Assembly (NCBI RefSeq): GCF_025370935.1
Contig: NC_133491.1
Span: 6,279,971 to 6,343,970 of the forward strand
DNA length: 64,000 nucleotides
Source of the DNA: Choristoneura fumiferana
Taxonomy: Eukaryota; Arthropoda; Insecta; Lepidoptera; Tortricidae
Reading direction: 5' to 3'
In this document: positions 55,501 through 64,000 of the stretch, in pieces
How the letters are laid out: each line of letters opens with the position of its first letter
How positions within the stretch are numbered: position 1 is the stretch's first letter
Translations under genes and position numbers: made by a program
The notes under the pieces: generated by a model
The model's input: only the letters and a program-made list of their open reading frames with translations
Databases searched by the model: none
Told to the model about the DNA's origin: nothing

Positions 55501-58500
55501 CGGGAATTGTGCATTTTTCCTGGATAAAAAGTAGCCTATGTCACTCTCTGGCCCATATACTATCTCTATGCCAAAAATTACGTCGATCCGTCGCTCCGTT
55601 TCGACGTGAAAGACGGACAAACATACAAACACACACTTTCGCATTTATAATATTAGTATGGTTGACACCGAAATCGAGCGGTGGGCATTTTCCGTTTATT
55701 CAAACACCCGTCAAAGAAGATGAATTTGATTAACCTACTTATAAGTAGGTATTTAAAAAAGCATGGCTCTCCGATTTGATCCGTGTGTCAGCAAATGATT
55801 TACGCATTACATTATACATTTACCTAACAGGCCTCGGATAAGCTTAACATAATTGATTTCCTTAATTTTTGAAGGAACTGAAATGTATTGATTAATTCAG
55901 TAAGGTAATTATACGAAACAAGCATAACTTGAAGGAGGCTCGAAGATTAAGATTTAAGACGTAGGTGTAATAAGAACGAAAAATGATTTTCATCGAGCGG
56001 CGTTTTTCATATTTATTAATCATTTGCTTAGGAATTTAAACATGCGATGGATTCCGCATTTTCAGGGTTTGAGGGGAAGGGTTACTAAACCTCCGCTACT
56101 ACCTGTCTGACGTAGGGCTGTAGATATCTATCTCGGGTACTGTTATGGATAGGCAGCTGAAATCAGTAAGTGCTGCCGTAGACTTACAATTTCAAGTTGG
56201 CCAACTAAATTGCACTGTATATCAATACAGTAGTAATTTTGGATAAAATGTGCGGGCTATCATTAAGTTACTGGTCTATTGGTATACAGTGCAATTTAGT
56301 TGGCCAACATGAATTGTAAGTCTGCGGGCCCACTAAACCTTTAAACGATTGACAGTGACTTTTTAAATTCTAGTTTCCGCAACTGCAAATTTTTGAGAGA
56401 CCTGCATGCTTGTTTATATGTACTTGTGTTTTAAGTTTCATAAATTTAATCATTGAAAGTGTATGTATGTCACTGTAACTGCACAACGTTCAACATAATT
56501 GGCGAGTAAAGTAATGCACTTCACAGATGGCTAGCCAACGGGAATAATCGACAGCCAATGTCTAGGTTTTAAAAGAGTGCGTTTTTCAAGCATCGTGGAC
56601 GATAAACTACAATCGCGGATATTGTGCTATTTGTTGTATCTTTTGTCGTCATATCAAAACTCAATGGACTTGAGACCGGCCGCACTCGCACAGTTAAGGT
56701 TCCACACAGTTCCACACGTCAATTTAAACGGAACTCCATTTTTGAAGGTGGGATATTTTAAGTACCTATCTGGGACATGTAGTTGCGGCTGATCTTAGAG
56801 ACAACAACAACATGGACATTAAGAGAGAACAGAGGGTTTGATTGGTTTGGGCGAAAATGATCGCGCGCAGGTTTTCCTGATGCTCGTGGGACTAGGGAGG
56901 CAAAAATTACGCTCATCATCATCATCATCAGCCTACAGCATTCCACTGTTGGACATAGGCCTCTTCCATGGCGCACTACAACAATCTGTCTTCAGCCCCT
57001 CGCATCCATCCACCGCCAGCGACCCTCTTAAGGTCGTCCGTCCACCGTACCTCAGGACGTCCTACACTATGTGATCTCCATTCGAGGACTCGCCTGCTCC
57101 ACCATTCATCGATCCTGCGACAGACGTGGCCAGCCCAACGCCACTTCAGCGAACTAATTATCGGTCGGTGACTTTCGTTCTGTCGGATAATGTGATTTCG
57201 GATTTTATCCTTCAAAGAAAGCCCTAGCATTGCTCTCTCCTCTCCATAGTTCGCTGAGCGACCTTGAATTTGTGGATTAGCCCCGCAGTCAAGGTCCTGG
57301 TTTCGGCTCCGTAGATTAAAACTGGAAGCACGCACTGGTTGAAAACTTTCGTTTTTAGGCACTGAGGGATGTCTGACGACAAGATATGCCAAAGTTTCCC
57401 GAAAGCAGCCCAGCCCAACTGTATTCGCGTATTAGCCTCTTCTCAAAGTTGTTTCTACCGAGTTGTATAATCTGGCCAAGATATACATACTTAGGAACAA
57501 CTTCGAGTGTGGCGCCCCAACGGTATACCTAGTGCCATCCACGAAGACGCATGATTTTGTCAAAATTAGACATTAATGAGATTGTAATAAGAACCACGGC
57601 ACGCGTCATCGTGAATGGCTCTACCTATAACTGGTGGTCTCGGAATAACATGACTATTGAACATAACCGATTCCGAAAATTACGCTGTTAAGGGTTTATT
57701 GCACCTTTACACTTGTAGCACAGTATATATAAGCTAAAGCTTATATACTGTGCTTGTAGCCTATGTGCGCCGTATAAGCAACGGACCTACGAAACTTACT
57801 ATGGAGCCCTTCAGGTTCAATTTTACGACGCGTTCCGGATGTGGAACCTGTCTGCAGGCTTCCAGTCATCATCAGCCGCACCTGCTATTTGAATAAGCCT
57901 TCATGCATTAAAAATAATAATAAGCTTACTCACCTCCCACGGTTTAAACATAAGCAATAACATGGCACTTTGACGCTGAAACAAGTAGCTCCTAAAATCC
58001 AGCAGAGAAGCCTTCTTCTTAATAATAAGCTCCCTCAAATGCTGCGGCACTAATGCAGTCAGTCTGACTGCCTGCCATGATGTAACAGGTTGCTTGAATG
58101 TTTCAAGCCATTGTGGACCCTCCGTCACATTGGAATTGAGCACAAATTGAGAGAATAAAGCGTCTAATTCATCATATTGCACTAACGCTTCTTCATACAA
58201 ACCTAACATTTCTAATACAAATGCTAGTTGTTCCTGAAATTAAAATATGGTACTCATTAGAACAAAGGTGAGAGAAATTAGGGTCTTTTTTAATGGCTTT
58301 CACCTTTGATAGCTACAAGGTTTATTCATTCGATTTGTGAGTAGTTACTAAGGCCATCCTGTAGGAAAAATAAATCTAGATTTAAACAGTAAACCTGAGC
58401 TGAGCTTGGCAGTTAAATAAATTCTGATAAATAAAAGAGTAAATATAAAACTAAACTTAGATTCAATTTCTTCCAGCTGTAAGTAGAAAAAAAGTATTTA

Positions 58501-60455
58501 CCTGCAAAATAAAATATTTACAAAAGTCCCATTCTGGCTCATTTCTCTTTTCCCTCTGCTCTCTCATGTGCTCTTCGAATTTTATCAAAGCTTTGTTGTA
58601 GGCCACAAGCACAAAGTGCCTCATCTTGGCAACTAAGGCTCTCCATGATTCTGCACTTCGGGCTTCAGATTTTATTGGATTAATAACAGATATAAACCTA
58701 TCTTCTGTTTGTTTTACTGCAAAATCTCCCTTTATTTTATCTAATACAGTAGTTCTAGGTAAAAGCTTGTTGGTTTTACGAATATCATAAGTTTCTACTT
58801 GAATAATCATCCAGTCTGTTATGCCTTTTTTTTCTAATTCCTTGAACCATATTTCAATATCTTCTCTGAGTGTGGTCTTGTAATATTCTATATCCTGTAA
58901 AGTAAAAATTAGTGTTTAATTTTACATAAACAAGTTATCTTTAATGTTTTAGACATAAGATCCATTCAAAAATTTTAAGGATTAAGGCTATCTTTTCCGA
59001 TTTTTTATTTAATTTAAAGTTTAATATTGGTATTATTTGAGACTATTAAACACAATTTTGTTTTATTTCTCTCATACATATTGTGTAAATATGCAAAATT
59101 TGTATTGATAGATAGATAGACAGATTTATTTATTATCTTTTGAAAAAATACATTATAAACATATGTCAGGCAATAGTCAGAGATTCACAAAAGCATCGTC
59201 AAATGTATACAAAAAAATAAAAATAGAATTTACAATGTCAAATTAGAATATAATTAAATAATAATAAATAAAGGTAAAACAAGAATATAAATCTATGTCA
59301 AATTTATGAAATACCTATATGAACAATAAAAATATAATTGATAAAATAACTAGCAATCCTAAGAAAATAAAAAACATAATCAAGAATTAACTTATTAAGG
59401 GCAACTCATAGCCTAGCAATAAGAATCTTTAAAAATAAAGATTAGCTAGGTAAATCATACAATTAATTGTATAATTGTTATGAAATAAACAGATTTTTTT
59501 TTTAATAATCAATTAAACAAACAATAAAATAATTAAAATGTCAAGGCAATAAAATTAAACATAAAATTAAAAATTAGTTCACAAAACTGAATAATGTCAA
59601 CCAAACAAAACAAGAGTACAGAAACAAGGTACCTACCATCAGCCAAATAACTGGTCTGTCAATTTTTAAACAAGTTAATATCAAATGAATATGTTGCTAA
59701 AGTCAAACTTTCAAGTTGACAGACATGTCTATTGGCATTATTGTTTTAAAACATGCAAAGGATTATCAACTTTAGAGTGGTAGACCACATATTTGGCTGA
59801 TGGTACATAATAAAAAAAAAATGCAAATGTCAACATAAAATTTCACTGTACTCTTTTATGACATGCAAACGATTATCAACTTTAGGGTGCTAGACCATAT
59901 TTTTGGCTGATGGTACATAAAACATATGAAAATTACCGTTAACAAGAGAAGGAGATGTTCAAAGACAAACTTATCCCTTAAAGGGGATAATAATAAAAAA
60001 AATGGTGTACCTAGTCATCTTCAACAAATTGAGGAACATGAAATTAATGATCCTATATATTAATACTAGAGTGTATATATATATATATGAAACTTTTGTA
60101 CTCACAACACAATCAGTCCAATATATATGTAAGATGGGTCTCTTCAGTAGATTAAGATCAGATTGCACTTTATCCTTATTGTATTTGATGAAAGATGCTT
60201 CCAAGTAAACAGACTTGGTAACTCGACCATAAGATCGCCTCCATTCACAGGAGTCTTGTGGGATTGCAGCCACTAGGGGAGCTTCTAACGTGCAAAACAA
60301 GTTCCAGTCCCCAGCACCTAAGTATAAAAATTTAGTTAAATCGGGATTAGGTACATAGGGTATGGTAACAGGCAGAGCAAGTTTTACTTACATGTTACAA
60401 TAGGTTTATTGGTCATGCCTTCGCGATCGGCTGGCGAATTATTGACCCCCTTCAT
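46559..60455 (-). CDS. TRAPPC10: TRAPPC10, TRAPP II tethering complex subunit (15 exons, complete)
   Basis: TRAPPC10 (Trs130 family) is a specific subunit of TRAPP II, a tether and Rab-activating complex at the Golgi and early endosomes. Exons in gene order: 60455-60392, 60317-60106, 58894-58502, 58233-57934, 54775-54566, 54449-54211, 54025-53843, 53405-52977, 52564-52081, 51903-51721, 51128-50898, 50653-50390, 49016-48935, 47888-47760, 46692-46559. All joins are AG/GT and in phase, giving 1178 aa against about 1259 in human. Family landmarks: MTNKPIVTC (14-22), CEWRRSYGR and HIYWTDC (exon 2), TREKR-like EQREKRNEPEW and VQYDELDALFSQ (exons 3-4), DFRSYLFQRQ, IGRLRFARLIGRDLAAFY (exons 6-7), LKPGSNEIILE (exon 9), WLNCPWWEA (exon 11), LMYEVLADQTMWAV (exon 13) and VMPLVAGYLPLP (exon 14). 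An in-frame TGA two codons upstream fixes the ATG at 60455. It is divergent from Medea. Confidence 0.95.
46810..46871. mobile_element. 62-bp MITE-like palindrome
   Basis: CTGGGCCCAATTGCATA at the left mirrors TATGCAATTGGGCCCAG at the right, with about 28 AT-rich bases between. It lies in the last TRAPPC10 intron, 40 bases from the next palindrome. Confidence 0.55.
46914..47070. repeat. 157-bp near-perfect inverted repeat with TTAGG loop
   Basis: The arms (46914-46981 and 47004-47070) are almost perfectly complementary over about 67 bases: ACACGTATCTGAATAT, TAGATACATAGTTAAATATC and GACGGTCAAAATATCGA against their mirrors. The loop at 46982-47003 is AGTGGGTTAGGTTAGGTTAGG, containing three TTAGG units, the insect telomeric repeat. 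It is in the last TRAPPC10 intron. Confidence 0.7.
47131..47340 (+). repeat. Lepidopteran dispersed repeat
   Basis: It opens CTAGCCTGTTACCCGCGACTC and runs through CGGGATAAAAACTATCCTATG, GCACTCAAACTATCTGTATAC and TCTAAATCGGTTCAGCGG to TTTATTATATTAGTGGGAT. It represents the subtype also seen at 17012. Confidence 0.6.
49041..49440 (+). mobile_element. tRNA-derived SINE, split by a LINE tail and lacking its B box
   Basis: The head GGATGGCCCAGTGGTTAGAG and body (CCGTTGCCTAGTACCCATG, ACAAGCTTTGCTTACTTTCGG, GGTGTCAAATGTCCCGTGATA) match 26373-26635. About 25 bases holding the GGGTTCGATTC B box are deleted. A segment (about 49164-49350) starting (GAAT)n, AAAAAAGTTTATTCAAC interrupts the body: the minus-strand 3' end of a LINE. 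Confidence 0.65.
51207..51530 (+). repeat. Lepidopteran dispersed repeat
   Basis: It runs from ACTAGAGTTTACCCGCGGCATCGC through TTAAGCCTAGCGGTTG, CCGTGGGAATATCGGGATA and AAATCCGTCTAGCCGCTTTAGC to a truncated 3' end at ACAAACATACACAC. It lies in a TRAPPC10 intron and belongs to the subtype at 41100. Confidence 0.6.
52729..52780 (-). mobile_element. RTE-type LINE 3' tail, fragment
   Basis: CATCATCATATCAG, then AGAAGTCCACTGCTGGATATAG matches the RTE tail at 56917 and 6276. The remaining sequence to about 52960 may be further decayed element. It is in TRAPPC10 intron 8. Confidence 0.4.
55444..55661 (+). repeat. Lepidopteran dispersed repeat, complete-looking copy
   Basis: It opens ACTAGCTTTTGGCCGCGGCTTCGCC and passes through GTAGAATTCGGTTATCG, AAAGTAGCCTATGTCACTC and ATCCGTCGCTCCGTTTCGACG to CGCATTTATAATATTAGTATGG. 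It is in TRAPPC10 intron 4. Confidence 0.65.
56176..56328. mobile_element. 153-bp palindromic MITE
   Basis: CCGTAGACTTACAATT, AGTTGGCCAACTAAATTGCACTG and TATATCAATA at the left mirror TATTGGTATACAGTGCAATTTAG, TTGGCCAAC and AATTGTAAGTCTGCGG at the right. The loop is about 45 bases. It is in TRAPPC10 intron 4. Confidence 0.65.
56917..57560 (-). pseudogene. RTE-type LINE, ORF C-terminus and tail, frame-broken
   Basis: On the minus strand the pieces read LEVVPKYVYLGQ, EANTRIQLGWAAFGKLWHIL, QCLKTKVFNQCVLPVLIYGAE, HKFKVAQRTMER, AMLGLSLKDKIRN, SLKWRWAGHVCRR and VGRPEVRWTDDLKRVAG, typical of the C-terminal half of RTE LINE polyproteins. The element ends at a GATGATGATGATG tail (plus strand CATCATCATCATCA, 56917-56930). 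At least one frameshift lies near 57240. It is in TRAPPC10 intron 4. Confidence 0.75.
57712..57759. repeat. 34-bp palindrome flanked by 7-bp direct repeats
   Basis: CACAGTATATATAAGCT and AAAGCTTATATACTGTG form a near-perfect hairpin (57719-57752). CTTGTAG stands directly on both sides (57712-57718 and 57753-57759). Confidence 0.5.
59105..59330 (-). mobile_element. LINE 3' tail with (GATA)n end
   Basis: GATAGATAGATAGACAGATTTATT on the plus strand is the reverse of an AATAAA-(TATC)n LINE end. It is followed by AATAC, ATATGTCAGGCAATAGTCAGAG and AT-rich 3' UTR-like sequence. No coding part was seen. It is in TRAPPC10 intron 2. Confidence 0.45.
59640..59805. mobile_element. Tc1/mariner-type MITE (CCATCAGCC ends), copy 2
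   Basis: TACCATCAGCCAAATAACTGG through TCTGTCAATTTTTAAACAAG and GACAGACATGTCTATTGGC to CACATATTTGGCTGATGGTA, matching copy 1 at 25654. TA flanks CCATCAGCC and its mirror. Confidence 0.65.
59845..59919. mobile_element. Tc1/mariner-type MITE, right half only
   Basis: ATGACATGCAAACGATTATC, CTTTAGGGTGCTAGACCATA and TTTGGCTGATGGTACATAA repeat the right half of the copies at 59640 and 25654. The left half is absent. Confidence 0.55.
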
Positions 60456-62752
60456 TTTTCATTATCAGTGAAATCCCTCGGTTGTGCGGGCATGACACAA
60501 ATTCTAAATTCCGCCTAATTACGTACAAGAAGGAATCCACCCACTTTACTGACAGTAAATAGCTACCACACACATATGGTATCTCAAATTCTCACGTGTC
60601 TCCTAAAAACAAACAATGGATGTTTGAGTGAATTCTGAATTTTATTATTTTCGACTCGTTTTGATTTCTTTTCTACGATAAAAACTAGATTTTGATTGTC
60701 TTGTCAAATTCTGTCTGTCTGTCGCTCGCTCGCTGACAGCGGGTGACACTCTTTCCCGGCCAGGATAATACCGACATGGAAATACCGACCTTGTTGTTTG
60801 TGTAGACGCCCATCATCGAAATAGTAAGTACTACGTACTGCTGGAATGTGCACTGTACCATTACCATTATCTTACAGTGACCGACCGTACTCGATAGCGA
60901 CGGCGTAAATTATTTGTAGAGGCGCTGTACAATTTATTTATTTGGAGAACAAACAGAAATAAGTGTACAGAAGATGATACAAGTATTCTTAGTACTATGA
61001 CTAAAACTAACATGCACTTACTCCCTAAACAGATCTCACTAAGGCACATGTGTGATGATTTCTAGCCAACGTACACTTCACCGAAAGCTAACCGGTTGGA
61101 GTATGCTAATAAGCACGCTAGTCGAAACAAAGCAGAGTAGCCAGTACGGTACCCCTACCAATAACAATAATCTACTTATTGAGCACATGATCTACATAAA
61201 ACAATACTATTAAATTTACTAATTATTTATTTATTTAAATTTATATTACAAAACTACTATTATTACTAACTGTTCTTTACTAATTATTTATTTATTTATT
61301 TCCTGGCAATAGTTAGAGAGGGACACACTGACTCCGTGCTTGCCATCTCATCCGAACCGGAGGAGGCTTTGCTTGTCTGTATTTGGTGAGTGCTTATTCC
61401 AGTTGTACGTAGTAATTACTATTTCGATGACGCCCATAGAAACTGACATGAGCTTCTATGGGCGTGTACACGAAGAATAATGTCGGTATTTCCATGTTGG
61501 TATTATCCGGGCCGGGAAAGAGTGTCACCCGCTGACAGCCACCCACTGACAGCCACCCAAGAAGTATCCCAACACGACAGTGACGTTTCGTTTCATTCTA
61601 ATCATTCTCAAAAGAAATATGGTATGATATCCAAACACATTTTAAAATTCAAGCTGAACCAAAACAATAATTGAAATTTGCACAATAAATATTGCTTCCA
61701 ACGTTTAGACAAAGTAAAATTTAAATAAATTTATTAGTTAATACTTTATTAGGTATTTGGAAAGAAAATTTAAAATGAAAAGAAATATTTTCCATGATAG
61801 CAAGCACAGAGTACCTTTTTTATATATAGCAAGAATGCATTGCTCTACAATACAATAGTCTATGCGCCGCCATAATGTCGCTTTCTGTTTTGGTATCATC
61901 ACATAGTAAAGGAAATCAATTTTCATAAGTTATCGATGATCAATCTCAACCAGAATCAAGCCAAAAAATCTAGTGTGATAAATTAGAAGCTCGCAGGTAA
62001 ATTATTATGACCCCAGTTATTGCATCACAGAGATCAGTGCTCTTCTCTGCATGACTATTTTCTCTATTTTGTATTGTTCTACTACTTCCTCGATGATAAT
62101 CATGAACTTGAATAGCCAGAGCTTTGTGTTCATAATAATTGTGTAATTATGTCATAACTTGTTAAATTTGACTGGAGATAACATCTAAGTCGTTCGATAT
62201 TTAATAGATTTTGTATTAGGTTGCACAGTTTTTAATTGTTGTTATTTTTAGATTTCAACATTGCAAGAATAATTTAAATAGTTGATGGTGTTGTTAAATG
62301 AGAATTATCTCTTGCGCTATCGAACCATCGGCGATTATTACTAGCGCGGCGATCTAGTCTCCAATGCCATTTTTTGGCAGAAATAACATTGCTGCACCAT
62401 ACAAATTTTGATCAACATGCTATGCTATGACTCATTAATTTGCAACTGCCAAGTTTGTGTAGATTGTATGGAGCTAGTTAGAGCACACACATGGAGACAA
62501 ATATATCTGGAACCTATTTATAAAAAGTATCCCTTTAAAATGTATGAAAAGGGAGCAGAATCATCAGTTTCAGTTAAAATTATATCAAACAGTATCCTAT
62601 TAAATTTTAAATATATAATATTAAGTTCTGTCCCGTGAATTAAGTTTCTTCCCAGATAATCACAACCTATGCAGTAACATTGAACAATAATTAAATTGTG
62701 AATTTATTACTTTTTAAGCTTGGAAACTTTATTTCACCTATTTTGTTTTCAG
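60456..62752. promoter_or_regulatory. Divergent upstream region shared by TRAPPC10 and Medea
   Basis: TRAPPC10 begins leftward at 60455 and the first coding exon of Medea begins rightward at 62753. Both promoters and the 5' non-coding exon(s) of Medea must lie here. The inverted repeat at 60732-61539 occupies a third of it. I could not place a transcription start. Confidence 0.4.
60732..61539. repeat. 0.8-kb inverted repeat, arms about 120-145 bp
   Basis: The left arm (60732-60850) contains GCTGACAGCGGGTGACACTC, TTTCCCGGCCAGGATAATACC, GACATGGAAATACCGAC, ATCGAAATAGTAAGTA and CTACGTAC. The right arm (61395-61539) has GTACGTAG, TAATTACTATTTCGATGA, GTCGGTATTTCCATG, GGTATTATCCGGGCCGGGAAA and GAGTGTCACCCGCTGACAGC. 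The right arm has an extra small hairpin (CGCCCATAGAA...TTCTATGGGCG). The interior has no ORF. Confidence 0.7.
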
Positions 62753-62991
62753 CCATGAACACAACAGCTCCCACATCGGCAGATGCCTGCCTCAGCATTG
62801 TGCACTCTCTCATGTGCCATAGACAAGGTGGGGAGAGTGAGGGCTTCTCTAAACGTGCCATAGAATCTCTTGTAAAGAAGCTGAAGGAAAAGAGAGATGA
62901 GCTGGACTCCCTAATCACAGCAATCACTACTAATGGGGCTCATCCGAGCAAGTGTGTCACAATACAAAGGACTTTGGATGGAAGATTACAG
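62753..62991 (+). CDS. Med: Medea / Smad4, first coding exon (MH1 domain start)
   Basis: Medea is the common-mediator Smad that joins receptor-activated Smads in BMP/TGF-beta signalling and binds DNA through MH1. The exon follows TTTTGTTTTCAG; the ATG is at 62755, so a 5' non-coding exon must lie upstream. The 79 codons include DACLSIVHSLMCHRQGG, RAIESLVKKLKEK, DELDSLITAITTNG and HPSKCVTIQRTLDGRLQ, all hallmarks of the Smad4 MH1 domain rather than of R-Smads. It ends at CAG|GTCCCA (62991) in phase 0. The open frame continues into the intron, where it is not coding. The gene runs beyond the right edge. Confidence 0.95.
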
Positions 62992-63120
62992 GTCCCATTA
63001 ATATTTTTAATCTTTGTTTTCTCTAAGGTTCCTCTGGGCAGTGTTGGGTGCATTTAATTACTTATGTAATGGACATTATTATAATTTATTACAATTAGTT
63101 AGTAGTGCTTATTACATTAA

Positions 63121-63260
63121 GGGGCTGTTTCACCATCCATTGATTAGTGTTAACTGACGGTTAAATGGATGCCGTCTCTATTTGTTTTGTTCGAAAAGAC
63201 GGAGACGGCATCACTTTTAACCGTCAGTTAACACTAATCAACGGATGGTGAAACAGCCCC
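63121..63260. mobile_element. Harbinger-like MITE, full copy with TAA duplication
   Basis: A 140-base near-perfect palindrome: GGGGCTGTTTCACCATCC, TTAGTGTTAACTGACGGTTAA and GATGCCGTCTC against their mirrors, ending GGATGGTGAAACAGCCCC. TAA flanks both ends (63118-63120 and 63261-63263). Related copies are at 782 and 10015. It lies in Medea intron 1. Confidence 0.75.
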
Positions 63261-63289
63261 TAAGTTGTAATTAAACCGATTTCCACTAG

Positions 63290-63400
63290 AAACTATGTAA
63301 ATACTTTATTGTACATAAAATACAAAAATAATAAAAAATGAAAACAACAAAACAAAAAGAGTACAAAGGCGAACTTATCTAGCTAACCTAAACATTGAAA
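63290..63400 (-). mobile_element. LINE 3' tail in Medea intron 1
   Basis: ACTTTATTGTACATAAAATAC, then AAAAAGAGTACAAAGGCGAAC on the plus strand is the reverse complement of a common lepidopteran LINE 3' end that closes in TACAATAAAGT. It has no coding part. Confidence 0.45.
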
Positions 63401-63672
63401 AGGAGAACTTAAACATAGGCAAACAGTAATTTACATATGTACAGTGAGAAGAAAGGAATATATAACTAGAATGTTAATGGCAATTGGGCCTCATCAGTAT
63501 TTTTCGTTTTCCGGAAGATTCATATGATGGAAAAAAAAACAATCTTCTTTTTCGAGTTCTGAACGCCATTAGCAAACTAGTTTAATTGTAACAAGACTAC
63601 CTATTTGTTTTTGTGACACCCATACAACACTATTTCTTGTAACAAGTTAATTAATAATTTTCTAATTCCCAG

Positions 63673-63847
63673 GTGGCAGGCCGCAAAGGGTTTCCACACG
63701 TGATATACGCTCGGATATGGCGCTGGCCCGATCTCCACAAGAATGAGCTGAAACATGTCAAGTTCTGCCAGTTTGCCTTCGATCTCAAATGCGACTCAGT
63801 CTGCGTCAACCCTTACCATTACGAGAGGGTTGTATCACCAGGTATTG
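63673..63847 (+). CDS. Med: Medea / Smad4, second coding exon (MH1 domain end)
   Basis: After CCCAG the frame continues in phase from the first exon: VAGRKGFPHVIYARIWRWPD, HKNELKHVKFCQFAFDLKCD, SVCVNPYHYERVVSPGI. The beta-hairpin region and the Cys/His residues that bind zinc in MH1 (C in LKCDSVCVNP, H in YHYERV) are present. Two donors are possible: 63841|GTATTG and 63847|GTTAGT. I prefer 63847 because PGI then a codon beginning with G restores the PGID of Smad4. The remaining exons (linker and MH2) are outside the window. Confidence 0.9.
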
Positions 63848-64000
63848 GTTAGTATTTGGTAAACCGCTGTCCTGAGTCCTACAATGTCATTTCTGGACAA
63901 GACTGAGGAATGATAATAACAAAGTAAATGATCCTCTTGTTGGATTATGATAATCATCATATTATTTTGAACATGATCAAATAATAAATAAATCAATAAA

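Noticed and set aside
1..64000. CRISPR arrays, operons, riboswitches or endogenous viral genes
   Set aside because: None seen. The gene structures are intron-containing and animal; microsatellites such as CACTCACT and CTGACTGA are not spaced repeats, and the only retroelement protein remnants fit LINEs.

Overview
The window is eukaryotic and almost certainly lepidopteran (moth or butterfly). Exons are short, introns obey GT-AG, and non-coding DNA is AT-rich. The interspersed repeats are of types I recognise from Lepidoptera: 5'-truncated LINE tails ending AATAAA plus a microsatellite, RTE-type LINE remnants, tRNA-derived SINEs, many MITEs, and a dispersed family ending in TTTATAATATTAGTA. There are no prokaryotic features, no CRISPR array and no intact virus or transposase gene.

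Four conserved single-copy genes carry the window. (1) About 1165-1705, minus strand: the N-terminal coding exon of osa (ARID1-type BAF/SWI-SNF subunit); the rest lies off the left edge. This exon reads in three frames that look like one-base losses in G runs. (2) 5963-37712, minus: a complete 10-exon katanin p60-like AAA ATPase (KATNAL1 type), 529 aa, with two introns over 12 kb. (3) 46559-60455, minus: a complete 15-exon TRAPPC10 (TRAPP II tethering subunit), 1178 aa. (4) 62753 to the right edge, plus: the first two coding exons of Medea/Smad4 with the MH1 domain, divergent from TRAPPC10. I checked the splice sites by hand; reading phase stays consistent through every join in genes 2-4. The four genes belong to unrelated pathways: chromatin remodelling, microtubule severing, vesicle tethering and BMP/TGF-beta signalling. 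I see no operon-like logic.

The rest is introns and intergenic DNA filled by mobile elements. Several have readable boundaries: a palindromic MITE family with CWG target duplications (2951-3705 and 15437-15564), a hAT-like element with an 8-bp duplication (18217-19649), a LINE 3' end with RNase H domain and a 13-bp duplication (38318-39684), MITEs with TAA duplications (779-831 and 63118-63263), and a 788-bp fold-back element (42540-43327). A 0.8-kb inverted repeat lies between the divergent TRAPPC10 and Medea starts.

No novel multi-gene system is visible. The most unusual items are the frame breaks in osa, the long fold-back elements that could form hairpin RNA, and the transposon families with sharp boundaries. 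Stretches not listed are AT-rich DNA in which I see nothing supportable.
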